Source: Forficula auricularia (Eukaryota > Arthropoda > Insecta > Dermaptera > Forficulidae). Taken from it: a DNA stretch of 64,000 nucleotides. The stretch lies in NCBI GenBank assembly GCA_024734495.1, contig JALMQS010000225.1, positions 3,804,369 to 3,868,368 on the forward strand, given 5' to 3'. Below are positions 10,786 through 21,439 of the stretch, one piece after another. Below the pieces are notes generated by a model. That model saw nothing but the letters and a program-made list of their open reading frames with translations. It did not search any database and had not been told where the DNA came from. A program made the translations under genes and the position numbers. Positions within the stretch are counted from its first letter, which is position 1. Each line of letters begins with the position of its first letter.

Positions 10786-11352
10786 AAATTTTTAAGAAAA
10801 AAATAAAAAACCGACTTCAAAAAATTAAATGCAACACAATGTAAAAACACACTAGAAGCGTATAAAATAATTATTATCTTATTTAGTTAGCAACTAAACG
10901 ACGAAATATTAACACGAAATTACTTCTTAGAAGTCGGTGCCAAACAAACTATACCTATGAGCGAGCGTACCCGCCAAACGTACTAAGTAAGATCCGTCGA
11001 GTGCGATTCATAAAAGGTATATGTTTGGCAAATCTCAACTTCAAAAAAGTAATTTCGTGTTAATATTTCGTCGTTTAGTTGGTAAATCAATAAAAGATAA
11101 TAATTGTTTTATACCTTTTAGTGTATTTTTATATTTGTTGCATTTAATTTTTTGAAGTCGGTTTTTTATTTTTTCTTAAAAATTTTTATTTTTTCTCCTT
11201 TAGTGATGTTATTAATAGTGATTATATCATCAGAACTTGACCAAATTAATATGACACCATCCCGCATGTTCCCTTTCGGATAAAAAAAGAACCATCGAAA
11301 TCGGTTCATAAACAAAGAGGTTAGGTCAAACAAACCTAATAAAAAGGTCTAA
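10786..11352 (-). repeat. ACCGACTTC-family palindromic element, copy 1
   Basis: Arms about 10786-10950 and 11030-11195 are inverted copies around a 65-bp loop. A single-copy flank follows on the right (to TCTAATACC, about 11352). Ends carry ACCGACTTCAAAAA and its complement. Better copies lie at 16.5-17.2, 22.8-23.6 and 46.8-47.5 kb. No coding content. Confidence 0.65.
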
Positions 11353-11399
11353 TACCCTGATATATTAATTTTTCTTTGTCTTTCAATTTATTGAGTAAT

Positions 11400-11909
11400 A
11401 TACGGGGGTCTCATTTGAAAAAACGAACTTTTGACCCCTTTTATAAATAATGGAAATAATAGTAATCTTAGCACGCCCTGTATAATATGGAGTCGATTTC
11501 CCGGCGTAAATTAAATACTTCGGGTGTGTCTAAACTACCACCAAAATATCAACTTTTCATGAATTGAGAGCACTAATTTATTTAAGTTTAATTAGGGCCA
11601 TGTTTTGGACCATATTTAACACAAATTATTTTTTATCTCCAAAACCGATAGAGATAGGTATAGGACAATATTAACAAAAAAATATTTTAATAAAAGGGCG
11701 GTTCTAAAAACGGGTTAATATACGGGGTGTTCCATTTCAAAAAATAAAGTTGCTACTACTTTTCGATGGAAGCCGAAACGTCGCAATGCTAAAAATATTT
11801 TAGATCGATGGAACAGGTAAGAAAATGTAAGGTGATAAATTTTCAGAAAAAACCTGCGTTTCGTTTTCCATAAACGCCTAACGTGCCACCGACCGTGAAT
11901 CACCCTGTA
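11400..11909. repeat. Two mini-elements with ACRGGGTG termini
   Basis: Bases 11400-11484 and 11711-11909 each begin with TATACGGGG-like sequence and end with CACCCTGTAT or CGCCCTGTAT, that is, inverted ACRGGGTG ends next to TA. The longer one holds a 62-codon minus frame with no recognisable motif. These resemble mariner-derived MITEs. Confidence 0.4.
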
Positions 11910-12690
11910 TTGATGAATTATTCAAAATAAGCTAAAAAATAAAAAAGTAAATTAAAAAAAGCACATAAAACTTAATGGCAAATTATTTCTTTTTTTCTAA
12001 TTCGTCCTCATTTTAAATAAAATATTTTAATCCTTTTAATAATAAGTAAATGCATATTAGTTAGAAATCCGATCTCTTAGGGTCCAAATACTCTACTAGA
12101 GAAACTCTAGCTAAAGGAGAATGTCCCCTAATCAAATTAAAGTGTGCGTGGCATAAGTACCCCTTATTTCAAAACAATTGGACGAAGCTGCACTTGTGGC
12201 CATGCCCACTTTAACCTGATTTGTGAACAGTTTTCTCTAGCTAGTATTTCGACCCTTAGGGATAAGTTTGTATCTTATTTAGTTTAAAAGCTAAAACGCT
12301 CTGACAAACGGACAAAGAGATACAGTGGAAACAATTAAATAGGCCTTGTTTTAGTTTTAAACGGAACCCTATAATGATAAATTGCAAAATTTTATTTTCA
12401 CTTTACCTCCAGCCGAGTTTCTTCATCTTTCATTTCCATCCACAGTTCGTGAACAATTGCAGCCGTTCTGTTTTTCTAGAACAAAACAGAAATATATATA
12501 TATATATCGTAGAATTAATTTTCTCCATTAAATTGAAGAGATTATCAAAAGAATCAAAATGAAATTGAAAATTTAATAAATCCGAATTTAACGATTTTAA
12601 AATGCAAATTGCCGATATTAGACTTAAATGAAAATGTGAAATTAATGCAAAGGTAAAGATTTCGATTAACGCATATACAAATAATACCAC
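11910..12690. other. AT-rich stretch without a recognised feature
   Basis: Several short frames (for example 12374-12562 and 12430-12741) are low-complexity, including TATATA runs near 12491. I see no domain, splice-flanked exon or repeat ends. Confidence 0.5.
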
Positions 12691-12791
12691 AAAGAGAAAC
12701 AAAGAGGTTGTCCTCTGCTTGATGCAAATAAACATACACACATATATATCGAGATGATATATCTGTATATATATATTATTTATTTGTTTGA

Positions 12792-12828
12792 GACTATAGT
12801 TTCGAAGACTTGGTCTTCATCATCAGTC
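12792..12828 (-). ncRNA. Hammerhead-ribozyme-like motif in Penelope-like element 1
   Basis: The minus strand reads CTGATGA, one extra T, the 6-bp stem GAAGAC/GTCTTC with loop CAA, then GAAAC and the palindromic ACTATAGT followed by C. This is the hammerhead core order with a very short helix III, a layout reported for Penelope-like elements. Helix I seems only two base pairs and the extra T at the base of helix II is atypical, so activity is uncertain. Confidence 0.5.
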
Positions 12829-13028
12829 TTTTTTAATTATAAATGTTTGTTTTTCATGGAGTCAATATTGTATGGATATTGAAAATTTTGATGTTCCTTC
12901 TTCACTGGTCGTCAGCTTAGAACTAATAAAGACATTCTTTTGGTTCACATTCAAATATAACAATATGTTTCCCTTTCTCCTTGTTTTACAAAGAGAAAGG
13001 TTGACAATGGAAGGGTTTGTTTTTCTTT

Positions 13029-13730
13029 TTATCTTTTATCTTTTGTTAGCAGATTGCTATTTGATAATTTAATTTGGTTGTTCAAACAAAGTTTTGAATA
13101 TCTATTGAACGATTTCAAAATTTCTAACGATTCGATTGCGCTAATTAATTTTGGGTTTCTTTCTCCTTTTATTAATCTAATCCCTGTTCCTTCTGGGAAA
13201 GAGTGATTGTTTGAATTTAAATGTTCTGCAAAAGAATTTTCACTCTTTTTGTTTTTAAAATCCCTAATATGTTCATTTAATCGAATTTTCAGATTTCTCT
13301 CTGTTTTCCCAACATAGATCGCTTCGCAATCTTTGCATTTCAAACTATAAACCCCTTCTTTTTCTATATTTGGTAATTTGTCTTTTTTATTTGAACCTAA
13401 ATCTTTTCCTAGAGTAATTGGAGTTTTGAATACTGTTTTGAACCCTAATTTTTTCATTTTTTGTTTTAATTTTTCCGAAATTTGTCCATAATATGGGAGA
13501 ACTATCCTAGGATTTTCTTTTTCTTTTTCATTCTTTTGTGAATATATTGATTCCAGGGTTGATTTTTCAATTTTTTTAAATAACATTTGGTCTATAAGGC
13601 TTGCCTCGTACCCATTATTTACCGCGATTTCTTTAATTGTCTCTAATTCTTGTGAGTATGCTTTTTCTGACAGAGGTATATTTATTAGTCTATGTATCAT
13701 TGAATGGAAGGCTGCGTGTTTATGTGACAT
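13029..13730 (-). CDS. Penelope-like RT C-terminus plus GIY-YIG endonuclease (partial)
   Basis: This is a 233-codon frame. Residues 1-110 match the thumb/linker of Penelope reverse transcriptases (HKHAAFHSMIHRL start). Residues 127-155 form the endonuclease core: GVYSLKC, then CKDC and AIYVGKTERNLKIRLNEH, giving a Cys pair followed by the GIY-YIG Tyr, Gly and Arg. Upstream, from 13970 to 13731, the RT active-site box WYVDDIILL is readable but split by stops and frameshifts. The element therefore cannot make a full protein. The endonuclease would nick the target DNA for reverse transcription. Confidence 0.8.
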   Translation of the reverse strand: MSHKHAAFHSMIHRLINIPLSEKAYSQELETIKEIAVNNGYEASLIDQMLFKKIEKSTLESIYSQKNEKEKENPRIVLPYYGQISEKLKQKMKKLGFKTVFKTPITLGKDLGSNKKDKLPNIEKEGVYSLKCKDCEAIYVGKTERNLKIRLNEHIRDFKNKKSENSFAEHLNSNNHSFPEGTGIRLIKGERNPKLISAIESLEILKSFNRYSKLCLNNQIKLSNSNLLTKDKR

Positions 13731-14066
13731 TGGTCTACAAGAATTTTTATGTATTACAATGTCAGTAGCTGTGGGTTTTCTATAAATTTCAAAGGTGTGT
13801 TTATTTCCGGAAATTTTTATTTTTAAATCTAAAAAAATTTAGTATTTTTTCTTTTTCTTTCTCTACTGTGAATTTTATTTTCTCATGAAGATTATTTATA
13901 TATTCTATAAATGTGTCTAATTGTCTATTTGTTCCTCCCTATAGTAAAATTATATCATCTACGTACCACACAAATAAATAATATATATACAGATATATCA
14001 TCTCGATATATATGTGTGCATGTTTATTTGCATCAAGCAGAGGACAACCTCTTTGTTTCTCTTTGT

Positions 14067-14690
14067 GAAGTAATTTCATGTTAATATTTCGTAGTTTAGT
14101 TGTAACTAAATAAGATAATAATTATTTTATACCTTTTAGTGTATTTTATTTGTTGCATTTCATTTTTTTGAAGTCGGTTTTATTTTTTTCTTAAAAATTA
14201 TTTTTGAATCAAGCAAGCATGGTAGTAAGACAGTCCGGAATGACGTCATTTCGACCCCCTCCATGCCTTAAGATACAGGCTTTCATGTGAAAATAAAAAT
14301 GTTATGAAAAGTAAACTTGTTTTTTGTTGTTTATTTTTATTTCAAAAACAGTTCTTACTTTAAAAACGTGCCTCGTATTATAGATTGAAAGTCGTTTGTT
14401 AATTCACTAAGTTTTTTAATATTTATTTTTACCCGAAATTCCTAGTACAGCAGCAAATCGGGAAAGATTTATTTTTAAAATTTTTTTTTTTTTTTGACAT
14501 AAATTGGAAGATAATGTAGGAAGTTAAAATTAAAAGAAGTTGCAAACACATACAGTATATTGAAACAGAGTTAGTCTTTAAAAAGACTATTGATGAAAAT
14601 GCTTTTTTAAAATAATAAGGTGTAGTTCTTAAAAGAACAATTGGTCAAATGCTTTTTAAAAATAAGAATGATGTCTCAATATATATGTGT
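14067..14690. other. Half copy of the ACCGACTTC element, then unassigned AT-rich DNA
   Basis: Bases 14067-14205 match one arm of the ACCGACTTC palindrome (ends TTTTGAAGTCGGTTTT). From 14206 to about 14690 I see only AT-rich sequence and poly-T tracts, with no gene or element ends. Confidence 0.5.
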
Positions 14691-14699
14691 TCGCCAATG

Positions 14700-15217
14700 A
14701 AATAATGAAAAATCCACTTACTTTAAAATAGGACCGCCTTGCTAGTGAATTCAAGGCTAATATCTGCGAAAGCGCATCTTGTTACCAGGGTAAGGCTCGT
14801 GCAGGCGTTGGGTCGCCTAGAGAGTCCCATAGAGATGTTCTTTGTTCGGAGGCCGGAGCAAGAATGTCAGATGTTGGCATGTTCACGAAATATTTACGCG
14901 AAAAGAGAATGAGGCGCTAAGCTCTGTGAGCCAATGAGAGCCCGCCTAATTTCGCCTTGATTAGATATAAGTTAGTTCCAATTTGTCGATTTGTTAGTAT
15001 ACAGTTGAATACGGGCTTTGCTTAAAGATGGTTGTTGATTTAAGTAACCAATAGCGATGTATTAATTAACGATGTTTTAAGATGTTTCCACGATGACCCC
15101 CTAGACACGAAAATGTATTACCCCCCCCCCCTTTTGTAAATAAATATATATTAAATCATAAATAAGTGTATTATTTCATCCTTATGAGCCAAGGGGGTGA
15201 AACCAGCCCCCTACAAA
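14700..15217 (+). repeat. LTR fragment related to element B
   Basis: From about 14990 the sequence follows the LTR of element B on its sense strand. Shared features are a CCCCTAGACACGAA block (15100), TTTTGTAAATAAATATAT (poly(A) signal region), a TTATTTCA(T/C)CC block, and GGGTGAAACC before CCCCCTACA at 15217. The sequence after it, AATGTGTGCTTGCGCCGGGATG, parallels the primer site of element B. The 5' boundary is uncertain. Likely a diverged solo LTR or LTR stub. Confidence 0.55.
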
Positions 15218-15287
15218 TGTGTGCTTGCGCCGGGATGAATTGTAAAAAGTTTATCTCGCCCCCTACAATAATAAATAAATTTTTTTT

Positions 15288-16298
15288 ATGGGGATATTCT
15301 TATCTGTTTCAGATCTCATAATGAATATTCAAGGATATATATTTCTAAATGGAACGGAGCTGGATCAGGTGTTCAGAGATCTGCTGAAAGATAGCGCTCG
15401 ATTGGATGAGAAGAGGGAAATTGTAAATACTTTTCATCCTGCCCAGAAATACGCATTGCTGAACGGGTTTCTCGAGTATATAGAGCTTAGCGACACCAGC
15501 CTGTTGAATTGTCTACCTATTTTCCTTGACGAGAAGACGACATTTTTTAGATTTCGACCTACACATATTCAAAAAATTATCAAAGCCATTTTGGAAATAA
15601 TCCCGTTATATTGTCCGACTATTGAAATATGCGATTTTAGAGACTTAGCTATCAAATCTGAGAACAAGGAGAATTTTAAAACTTTTTTGAAAAATACCAC
15701 AAGCTTGAAATCTCTGATGGTGAGGGCTATTGAAGATAGTTCCCCAATACTTGATCTTTTGCTCGATGAGGATTTCGACGTCCTTGATCAGGATGTAAAA
15801 ATTGGACTTCAAAAAATCGAATTCATCTATGGAGCATTTTTATCTGCCTCAGTGTGTGCAAAACTCTTAAAAATTCTACCCAATTTGAGAAGTTTTGGCA
15901 TGCTTCAAGCATTAGGTCCATTGTTTACCGCTTACAGTGAGGATGAGGTTATTGCAAATAAATTGAATAACTTAACCGAATTTGGGGATGACTATACGAG
16001 CTTAGAATCTTTAGAATGGTTTGTGAGATTGTGTCCAAAAGTAACAAAGATATATCTATATAAACCAAAAAAAAAAGTTGTCGAAAACCTATGGAAGTTT
16101 CCGTTACTCACGGAAATAAATATAGAATTTGAACATCACGATTGTACTGAACTCCATAACTTTCTAGAAAGAATTGGTACACAAATTAAAATTTTGAAAT
16201 TAGTTAACATCTATTTCCAAGAGAGTGATGCTAATGTGCGAGACTTATGCCCCGAACTAGTTCAATTATGGATTAATGGTGACCTCATCGATTTATAA
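15288..16298 (+). CDS. Unknown protein, leucine-rich-repeat-like; probable host gene exon
   Basis: A 336-codon open frame starts at ATG 15288. An in-frame ATG at 15321 follows a good splice acceptor (TTATCTGTTTCAG ending 15312), so this may be a terminal exon and not a complete gene. The protein is rich in Leu/Ile/Lys/Glu/Asp, with irregular 25-30-residue units of the type LxxLxxL...LP, as in F-box/LRR solenoids (about residues 130-330). There is no signal peptide, transmembrane segment or catalytic motif. It is not a known TE protein. An LTR fragment ends 70 bp upstream and may lie in its intron or supply its promoter. A poly(A) signal follows 166 bp after the stop. Confidence 0.55.
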   Translation: MGIFLSVSDLIMNIQGYIFLNGTELDQVFRDLLKDSARLDEKREIVNTFHPAQKYALLNGFLEYIELSDTSLLNCLPIFLDEKTTFFRFRPTHIQKIIKAILEIIPLYCPTIEICDFRDLAIKSENKENFKTFLKNTTSLKSLMVRAIEDSSPILDLLLDEDFDVLDQDVKIGLQKIEFIYGAFLSASVCAKLLKILPNLRSFGMLQALGPLFTAYSEDEVIANKLNNLTEFGDDYTSLESLEWFVRLCPKVTKIYLYKPKKKVVENLWKFPLLTEINIEFEHHDCTELHNFLERIGTQIKILKLVNIYFQESDANVRDLCPELVQLWINGDLIDL

Positions 16299-16463
16299 TA
16301 CAGTGGGGGATATGGTATATTAAATTAATTCAAGTTCATCTATTGGGGTACTTCGAAATCCCTTCTATGCATTGGAATATTTTTTCAAGTGGTTCGGGGT
16401 GGGGGGTATTTTGCTTATATTATTTTTTTATTTAACTTAATTTTTATTTTGTAATGAATCTAT

Positions 16464-16473
16464 AATAAATAAA
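16464..16473 (+). terminator. Poly(A) signals for the 15.3-kb gene
   Basis: Overlapping AATAAA hexamers (AATAAATAAA) lie about 166 bp downstream of the stop codon, in AT-rich sequence. Confidence 0.5.
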
Positions 16474-16514
16474 ATCTACAACACAAACTACTAAAACAAT
16501 TTTATTCTTTTATA

Positions 16515-17190
16515 TTTTTAACCGACTTCAAAAAAGGAGGAGGTTCTCTATTCGACTGAATTTTTTTTTCCAGTCTAGCTTCCGATTGGTCACATTTTTT
16601 TTTCGTTTTTTTTCATAGGTATTAGACCTTTTTTATTAGGTTTTTGTTTAGACCTAACCTCTTTGTTTATGAACCGATTTCGATGGTTCTTTTTTTATCC
16701 GAAAGGGGGTGTCTTAGGGATGGTGTCATATTAATTTGGTCAAGTTCTGATGATATGATCACTATTAATAACATCACTAAAAAGAGAAAATAAAAATAAT
16801 TTTTAAGAAAAAAATAAAAACCGACTTCAAAAAATTAAATGCAACAAATAAAATACACTAAAAGGTATAAAATAATTATTATCTTATTTAGTTACAACTA
16901 AACGACGAAATATTAACATGAAATTACTTTTTGAAGTCGGTGCCAAACATATACCTTTTATGAATCGCACTCGACGGAACTTACTTAGTACGTTTAGCGG
17001 GTACGCTCGCTTATAGGTATAGTTTGTTTGGCACCGACTTCAAAAAGTAATTTCATGTTAATATTTCGTCGTTTGGTTGTAACTAAATAAGATAATAATT
17101 ATTTTATACCTTTTAGTGTATTTTATTTGTTGCATTTAATTTTTTGAAGTCGGTTTTTATTTTTTCATAAAAATTATTTTTTTGCATCTT
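16515..17190 (+). repeat. ACCGACTTC-family palindromic element, copy 3 (near complete)
   Basis: Starts with TTTTAACCGACTTCAAAAAA, then a 270-bp single-copy flank (GGAGGAGGTTCTCTATTCGA). The palindrome follows: arm about 16796-16960, loop, arm about 17024-17190 ending in TTGAAGTCGGTTTTT. Arms carry TTTAGTTACAACTAAACGAC and its complement. About 680 bp, non-coding. Confidence 0.7.
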
Positions 17191-17320
17191 TGAATGTTTT
17201 TGACCATTGATAAAAGAATATATAGATAGCCAACCCCCTCCTTTGTTTTGCAGGGCTGTTTACAGCATCCCAAGCGGTATGCTCTGGAACTAAAATAGCG
17301 AGTGGAAAATTTATATCTTA

Positions 17321-17633
17321 TCTGCTCTTATTAAACGAGCAAAAATTGTATATATAAATCCGATCGGGTTCTCGAAAACGGCTCTAACGATTTTGATGAA
17401 ATTCACTGGTTAGGAGGCTTTTGTGTTGGACATTCGATCTGTCACGGTCTCATCTTTGGCTAAGTTGTTTTTGATGGGTTTTTTGTTAATTGAAACAAAT
17501 TTTCACAGGTGGCTGTCTCGATAAAAATGTATAATTACATTTTTATTCAATTTCCTTTTAATTATTAATTGGTTTTTTTAATTTTAAATTCCACTAATAG
17601 TTCATTACAAATACGATATTATATCTACTCTTA
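17321..17633 (+). mobile_element. Helitron 5' fragment
   Basis: Begins TCTGCTCTTATTAAACGAGC and is followed by a diverged version of the family's 5' region (TCGAAAACGGCTCTAACGAT). A second 5' end of the same family starts at 17634, so this copy lacks its 3' half. Confidence 0.5.
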
Positions 17634-18404
17634 TTAAACGAGCAAAAATTGTATATTTATTTATTTATATATATATTTATTTATTTATATATATATTTAT
17701 TTATTTATATATATATTTATTTATTTATATATTTGTATCTTGGTTCTATTTTGAAAACGGCCTTACCGATTTTGATGAAACAAAATCTATTAACAAGTTT
17801 TGAGGATGAAAAAACGATCTGGCTAGGTCTGGACCTCATCAAAATTCATCTTAATTGATTTTTTCTTAATTAAAGTAATTATTGATAGATGAAAATCTCA
17901 ATGAAAGAAGTTTGTTTACATTTTTACTTTATCCAATGCGAAGCATGGGAGAAAGTATTGTAATAGGTCGCGCGCCAAGCGGGACTTCAAAGGGTCCTCA
18001 GGTAAAGACTACGGAACCCATGGACTCGATTAAGGTCACAAATTGTAGTATTCAATTAGGTTGAATTTTAGCACGTGACGATTTTGCCAAAAATTACCTG
18101 GGGTCTCGTCGAGAGGCCAAAAAGTGCCATTTTTTTGGAAGTGCGTGGGGATGTATGTATGTATGTATGTTATCGTTTTTTTCGTCCACGATTTTTTCCA
18201 GATCTTTGCACCGATTAAAATTAAATTTAAAACCTACCATTCTTTTAACAAAATAAAGCGCTGATTAGTTTTTGGTACATATCGGCCCACAAACATTAGT
18301 ACTTTATTTGGGGAGTGAGGTGCAGTGTTGGGGGCGAGGTGTATGGTTTCGGGAGGGGGGGGGGGGGCGGTGGTTACCGAGAATCGCTCGGTGCCTGCAG
18401 GTAC
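17634..18404 (+). mobile_element. Non-autonomous Helitron
   Basis: The 5' end TCTACTCTTATTAAACGAGC is followed by a (TATTTATT)n tract and the conserved 5' region. The 3' end is TTACCGAGAATCGCTCGGTG then CCTGCAGGTAC at 18404. The middle carries a 390-bp module (17918-18310) also found at 50.0-50.4 kb. Confidence 0.6.
17918..18310 (+). repeat. Dispersed 390-bp module with GTAT microsatellite
   Basis: Closely matches 50030-50430: TTTACTTTATCCAATGCGAA start, CGAGAGGCCAAAAAGTGCCA middle, then (GTAT)n here and (GGAT)n in the other copy, then TTTCGTCCACGATTTTTTCC. It is non-coding in both places. Confidence 0.6.
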
Positions 18405-18424
18405 TATATTAAAAGTTAGCTAAT

Positions 18425-18790
18425 TTAATTGATTAAAAATCGAGTTTTAAATCCTACAAACCTATTTTTTCTAAATTAGAATTTGACAATTTAATTGATA
18501 AACTCAAAAATTGTTATTTAATTAAAAAAAATTATTATAGGGTATTTATTTATATACCTATACATATGGGTATACACGTAATCTGTGGGCTACTACAAGG
18601 CTTGAAATGCACAAACTGGGTGAAGGGGCGGAGGCGAGGGTAGAGGTGATGGTGGGGGTGGCAGTGGTGGAGGGGTACGGGGGTTGGTGGGGTGGGGGAT
18701 GGGTGGAGGGGTGTGGGGGTGAAGTGGTGGTGGTCCGGGGGCGAGGGGATCCAGGGGGGCGGGCGGAGAGGGCGATCCCCCCCCCATATC
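18425..18790 (+). mobile_element. Second Helitron subfamily, 3' G-rich part
   Basis: Matches 41590-41935 (AAATCGAGTTTTAAATCCTA block, then GTGGGCTACTACAA and a long G-rich strand). The terminal hairpin is missing here but present in the 41.9-kb copy. Overlapping frames at 18550-18902 are products of the G-rich composition. Confidence 0.5.
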
Positions 18791-18889
18791 GAGACTTCCA
18801 AATCGCCCTGGTCATATTCAAATTTCGCAGAGACAAAATTTGCCACCAGTACTTACCACATTTGCAGCCAGGAGGCAGACATATCGTCT

Positions 18890-20185
18890 GAGCACCAATC
18901 AAAGAGCTATATGAATTTTAGTTCATTTATAATTTTTGAGGGCTTAAAAACCACAGACATTTCGGACTTTTTTCAGAATTTAACTTATAAATCGAAAACC
19001 ATGCGTCTGACAGAAAATTTCATTCTTATCAAAATGAAAGAGCATAAAATTTTACGCAAGATATCAACTTAAAAGTTAAAATCAATTCAGCTCTTTTGTC
19101 ACAAATGATCTTCAAAGATAGGCAATTTTTACCAATTTAGCGGAAAATTGGATTATGCTTATTGGTCACAATAAACCACTCTTCGAAATTTGGTGCTGAC
19201 CACCTAATAGTTGCCAAAAGGCTAAAAAAAGAAATTGGCAAAGTTTCATCTTAATTGGACAACGGTATCCCGTGCCGCATTGAGGTCGGATCATGTCTTG
19301 TCTTGGAAAATGCTGGATATCTACAATTTAAAAGTATTAACAAAAAAGTGGCTCAAGTAAAATTCAAGCCAACAAAACTTCCTAGAAAATGAGATAAGAA
19401 CAAAGTTTCTTGGATGAGTGATTTTCATTTTATAAATTAAAAACTGCAATTTTTTGGGGGTTTTCAAAAACTTCAAGTTCATTTGTGCCACGGGTTACCG
19501 TTGTTGAATTAAGATGAAACTTTCCCAATCTAATTTTTAAGCCAATTGACAACTATTATGGGGGTCACCGCAAAAATTCGAAGTGAGGTTTCTTGTGACC
19601 ACCAAATAAACATAATTAACTTTCCCGCCAAAAAGTGGTCCAAATAAATAAAATTTTCTATACAATGTGATAGGAATCAAGATTCTAGATGAGTCATTTT
19701 TTGAAGGAAAAACTGCGATTATTTGCAAAAAATTGCATTTTTTCAAAACTTCAACCTCATGTTACCATTATCCAATTAATATGAAACTTCATTAAAATTG
19801 TAGAAAATTTAATCTAGTTTAAAATTGTATAGAGTGCTCTTAGTCGCAAATGTGCTCCTTCATGGCCAAAATGGGGAAAAATCGAAAAAATTACGAGTTT
19901 TAGAGTTACTCAAAAGTGATTCCGGGGGCTGTTTTTTGACAGGCGCTAGTACTGGTTCTACTGAACATAAATAGATGAAATTTTTATAATTTTATGTGTA
20001 ATCTAAAGAGCTTTAATTTATCTAATAAAGATCTTTTTGATTTGCAGAGCCGTTTTAGAGTTATTCAAGAAAAACTGAAAAAACTCCGAAATTTTCTCAT
20101 TTTGAGGCGCGTAGAAAAATTTCTACAACACAGATTTCCGGTACATAACCCCCAAAATGAAATTGTGGTACCGCCCCTGCTATAA
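18890..20185. repeat. Diverged PAL-1/PAL-2 type repeat
   Basis: Shares blocks with PAL-1 (GGATCATGTCTTGTCTTGGA, CTTCATGGCCAAAATGGGGA) and, from 19940 to 20185, with PAL-2 at 57.8-58.1 kb (GGCGCTAGTACTGGTTCTAC and CTCCGAAATTTTCTCATTTT). No coding content. Confidence 0.5.
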
Positions 20186-20243
20186 GTGTAATATTTCTTT
20201 ACAATGTAAGTTAATATCTTCTTCTTCTTCTAGTGCCTGTCCG

Positions 20244-21425
20244 TTACCGGACGTTGGCGATCATTCTGGCAATTATAATTTTGTTTACAGAGGCTCTAAA
20301 TAGACCCGTAGTGGAAGTAGCAAACCAAGTTCTTAGGTTTTTAAGCCAAGAGATGCGTCTTCTGCCCGGTCCTCTCCTTCCCATTACCTTCCCCTGTAGT
20401 ACAAGCTGAAGGAGCCCATATCGTTCTTTATTTCTCATTATGTGTCCCAAATATTCCAGTTTTCTTGCCTTGATTGTAGTCATGATTTCCATTTCTTTAT
20501 TTAGGCGTTGCAACACATTTTTATTTGTAACATGGGCTGTCCAAGGGATTCTCAGAATTCTTCGATATAGCCACATTTCAAATGCGTCCAATCTTTTACT
20601 AGCTGCTTCTGTAACCGTCCATGTCTCAGCTCCATACAGAAGCACAGGGAACACGTAGCATCGGAGGAGTCGTACTCTAGTTGGCAAATTAAGGAAATGG
20701 CACTTGAACAGGCCCGACATTCTGATGAAAGTGCTTCGAGCTTTTTCTATTCGGCAGCGGATCTCAACAGAATGGTCCCAATTCTCTCTGACCGTACTTC
20801 CCAAATATGTGGTTGTTTCTACCTTCTCAATTATTTTATTATTTATGGTCAACATTCCAGGTTGTGGTGGATTTTTGCTTATTACCATGTATTTGGTTTT
20901 GGTTATATTTATTTCTATTCCATATTCCAGACTGTGCATCGAGAGGTCGTTCATCATGCTCTGTAGATCTTCCAGACTGTCCGCAAATACCACTGCGTCA
21001 TCCGCGAACCTAATATTATTTATCCTTATCCCATTTACCAGGATTCCCTTTGTTGAGTCATAGAGTGTTTTGTTAAAAATTTCTTCGGAGTATATGTTAA
21101 ACAAAAGTGGTGATAAAACGCACCCCTGCCGTACTCCACGTTGAATTTCAATTTCGTCACTGAGTTCACCTTTATGTCTTATTTGTGCTTTTTGGTTCCA
21201 GTAGAGATTTTTTATTATTTGTAAGTCTTTGTTGTCAATGCCTATTTTCTTCATTATCTCTATCAGCTTGTCATGTTTCACTCTATCAAAGGCCTTTTGA
21301 TAATCGATAAAGCATGCATGTATATCGCAATTCATATCTCTGCATCTTTGAAATAAAACTTGTATGCAAAACAGTGCTTCTCGTGTTCCAGTTGCTTTTC
21401 GGAATCCGAATTGAGTATCACCCAT
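20244..21425 (-). CDS. RTE-type reverse transcriptase, C-terminal two thirds
   Basis: This is a 393-codon frame. RT motifs in order: FGFRKATGTREA at 6-17, catalytic Asp in FIDYQKAFD (about 41), RQGCVLSPLLF (99-109), the FADD active-site box (140-143) and TTYLGS (near 207). The RTE-type tail follows: AETWTVTEAASKRLDAFEMW and YRRILRIPWTAHV, then GRRGPGRRR before the end. Such tails are typical of BovB/RTE-like elements. The protein would copy the element's RNA at a nicked target. No ORF upstream supplies its endonuclease, so it is defective. Confidence 0.85.
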   Translation of the reverse strand: MGDTQFGFRKATGTREALFCIQVLFQRCRDMNCDIHACFIDYQKAFDRVKHDKLIEIMKKIGIDNKDLQIIKNLYWNQKAQIRHKGELSDEIEIQRGVRQGCVLSPLLFNIYSEEIFNKTLYDSTKGILVNGIRINNIRFADDAVVFADSLEDLQSMMNDLSMHSLEYGIEINITKTKYMVISKNPPQPGMLTINNKIIEKVETTTYLGSTVRENWDHSVEIRCRIEKARSTFIRMSGLFKCHFLNLPTRVRLLRCYVFPVLLYGAETWTVTEAASKRLDAFEMWLYRRILRIPWTAHVTNKNVLQRLNKEMEIMTTIKARKLEYLGHIMRNKERYGLLQLVLQGKVMGRRGPGRRRISWLKNLRTWFATSTTGLFRASVNKIIIARMIANVR

Positions 21426-21439
21426 GTATTCCTCACACC

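Larger units (their letters stand above)
12696..14066 (-). mobile_element. Penelope-like element 1, 5'-truncated and capped by an inverted copy of its 3' end
   Basis: On the minus strand the element starts at a reverse transcriptase YVDD box near 13970. It continues through the RT tail and GIY-YIG endonuclease (13730-13029) and ends past a hammerhead-like motif. Bases 12696-12780 recur inverted at 13975-14066, directly beside the truncated RT. The result is a palindromic unit. Penelope-like elements are known for such partial inverted copies. Confidence 0.7.

Noticed and set aside
18550..18902. Several overlapping Pro- or Gly-rich frames on both strands
   Set aside because: Pure effect of the G-rich Helitron tail; the same type of frame appears at every G-rich tail.
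20440..21063. Plus-strand frames of 68-119 codons
   Set aside because: Antisense shadows of the RTE reverse transcriptase.
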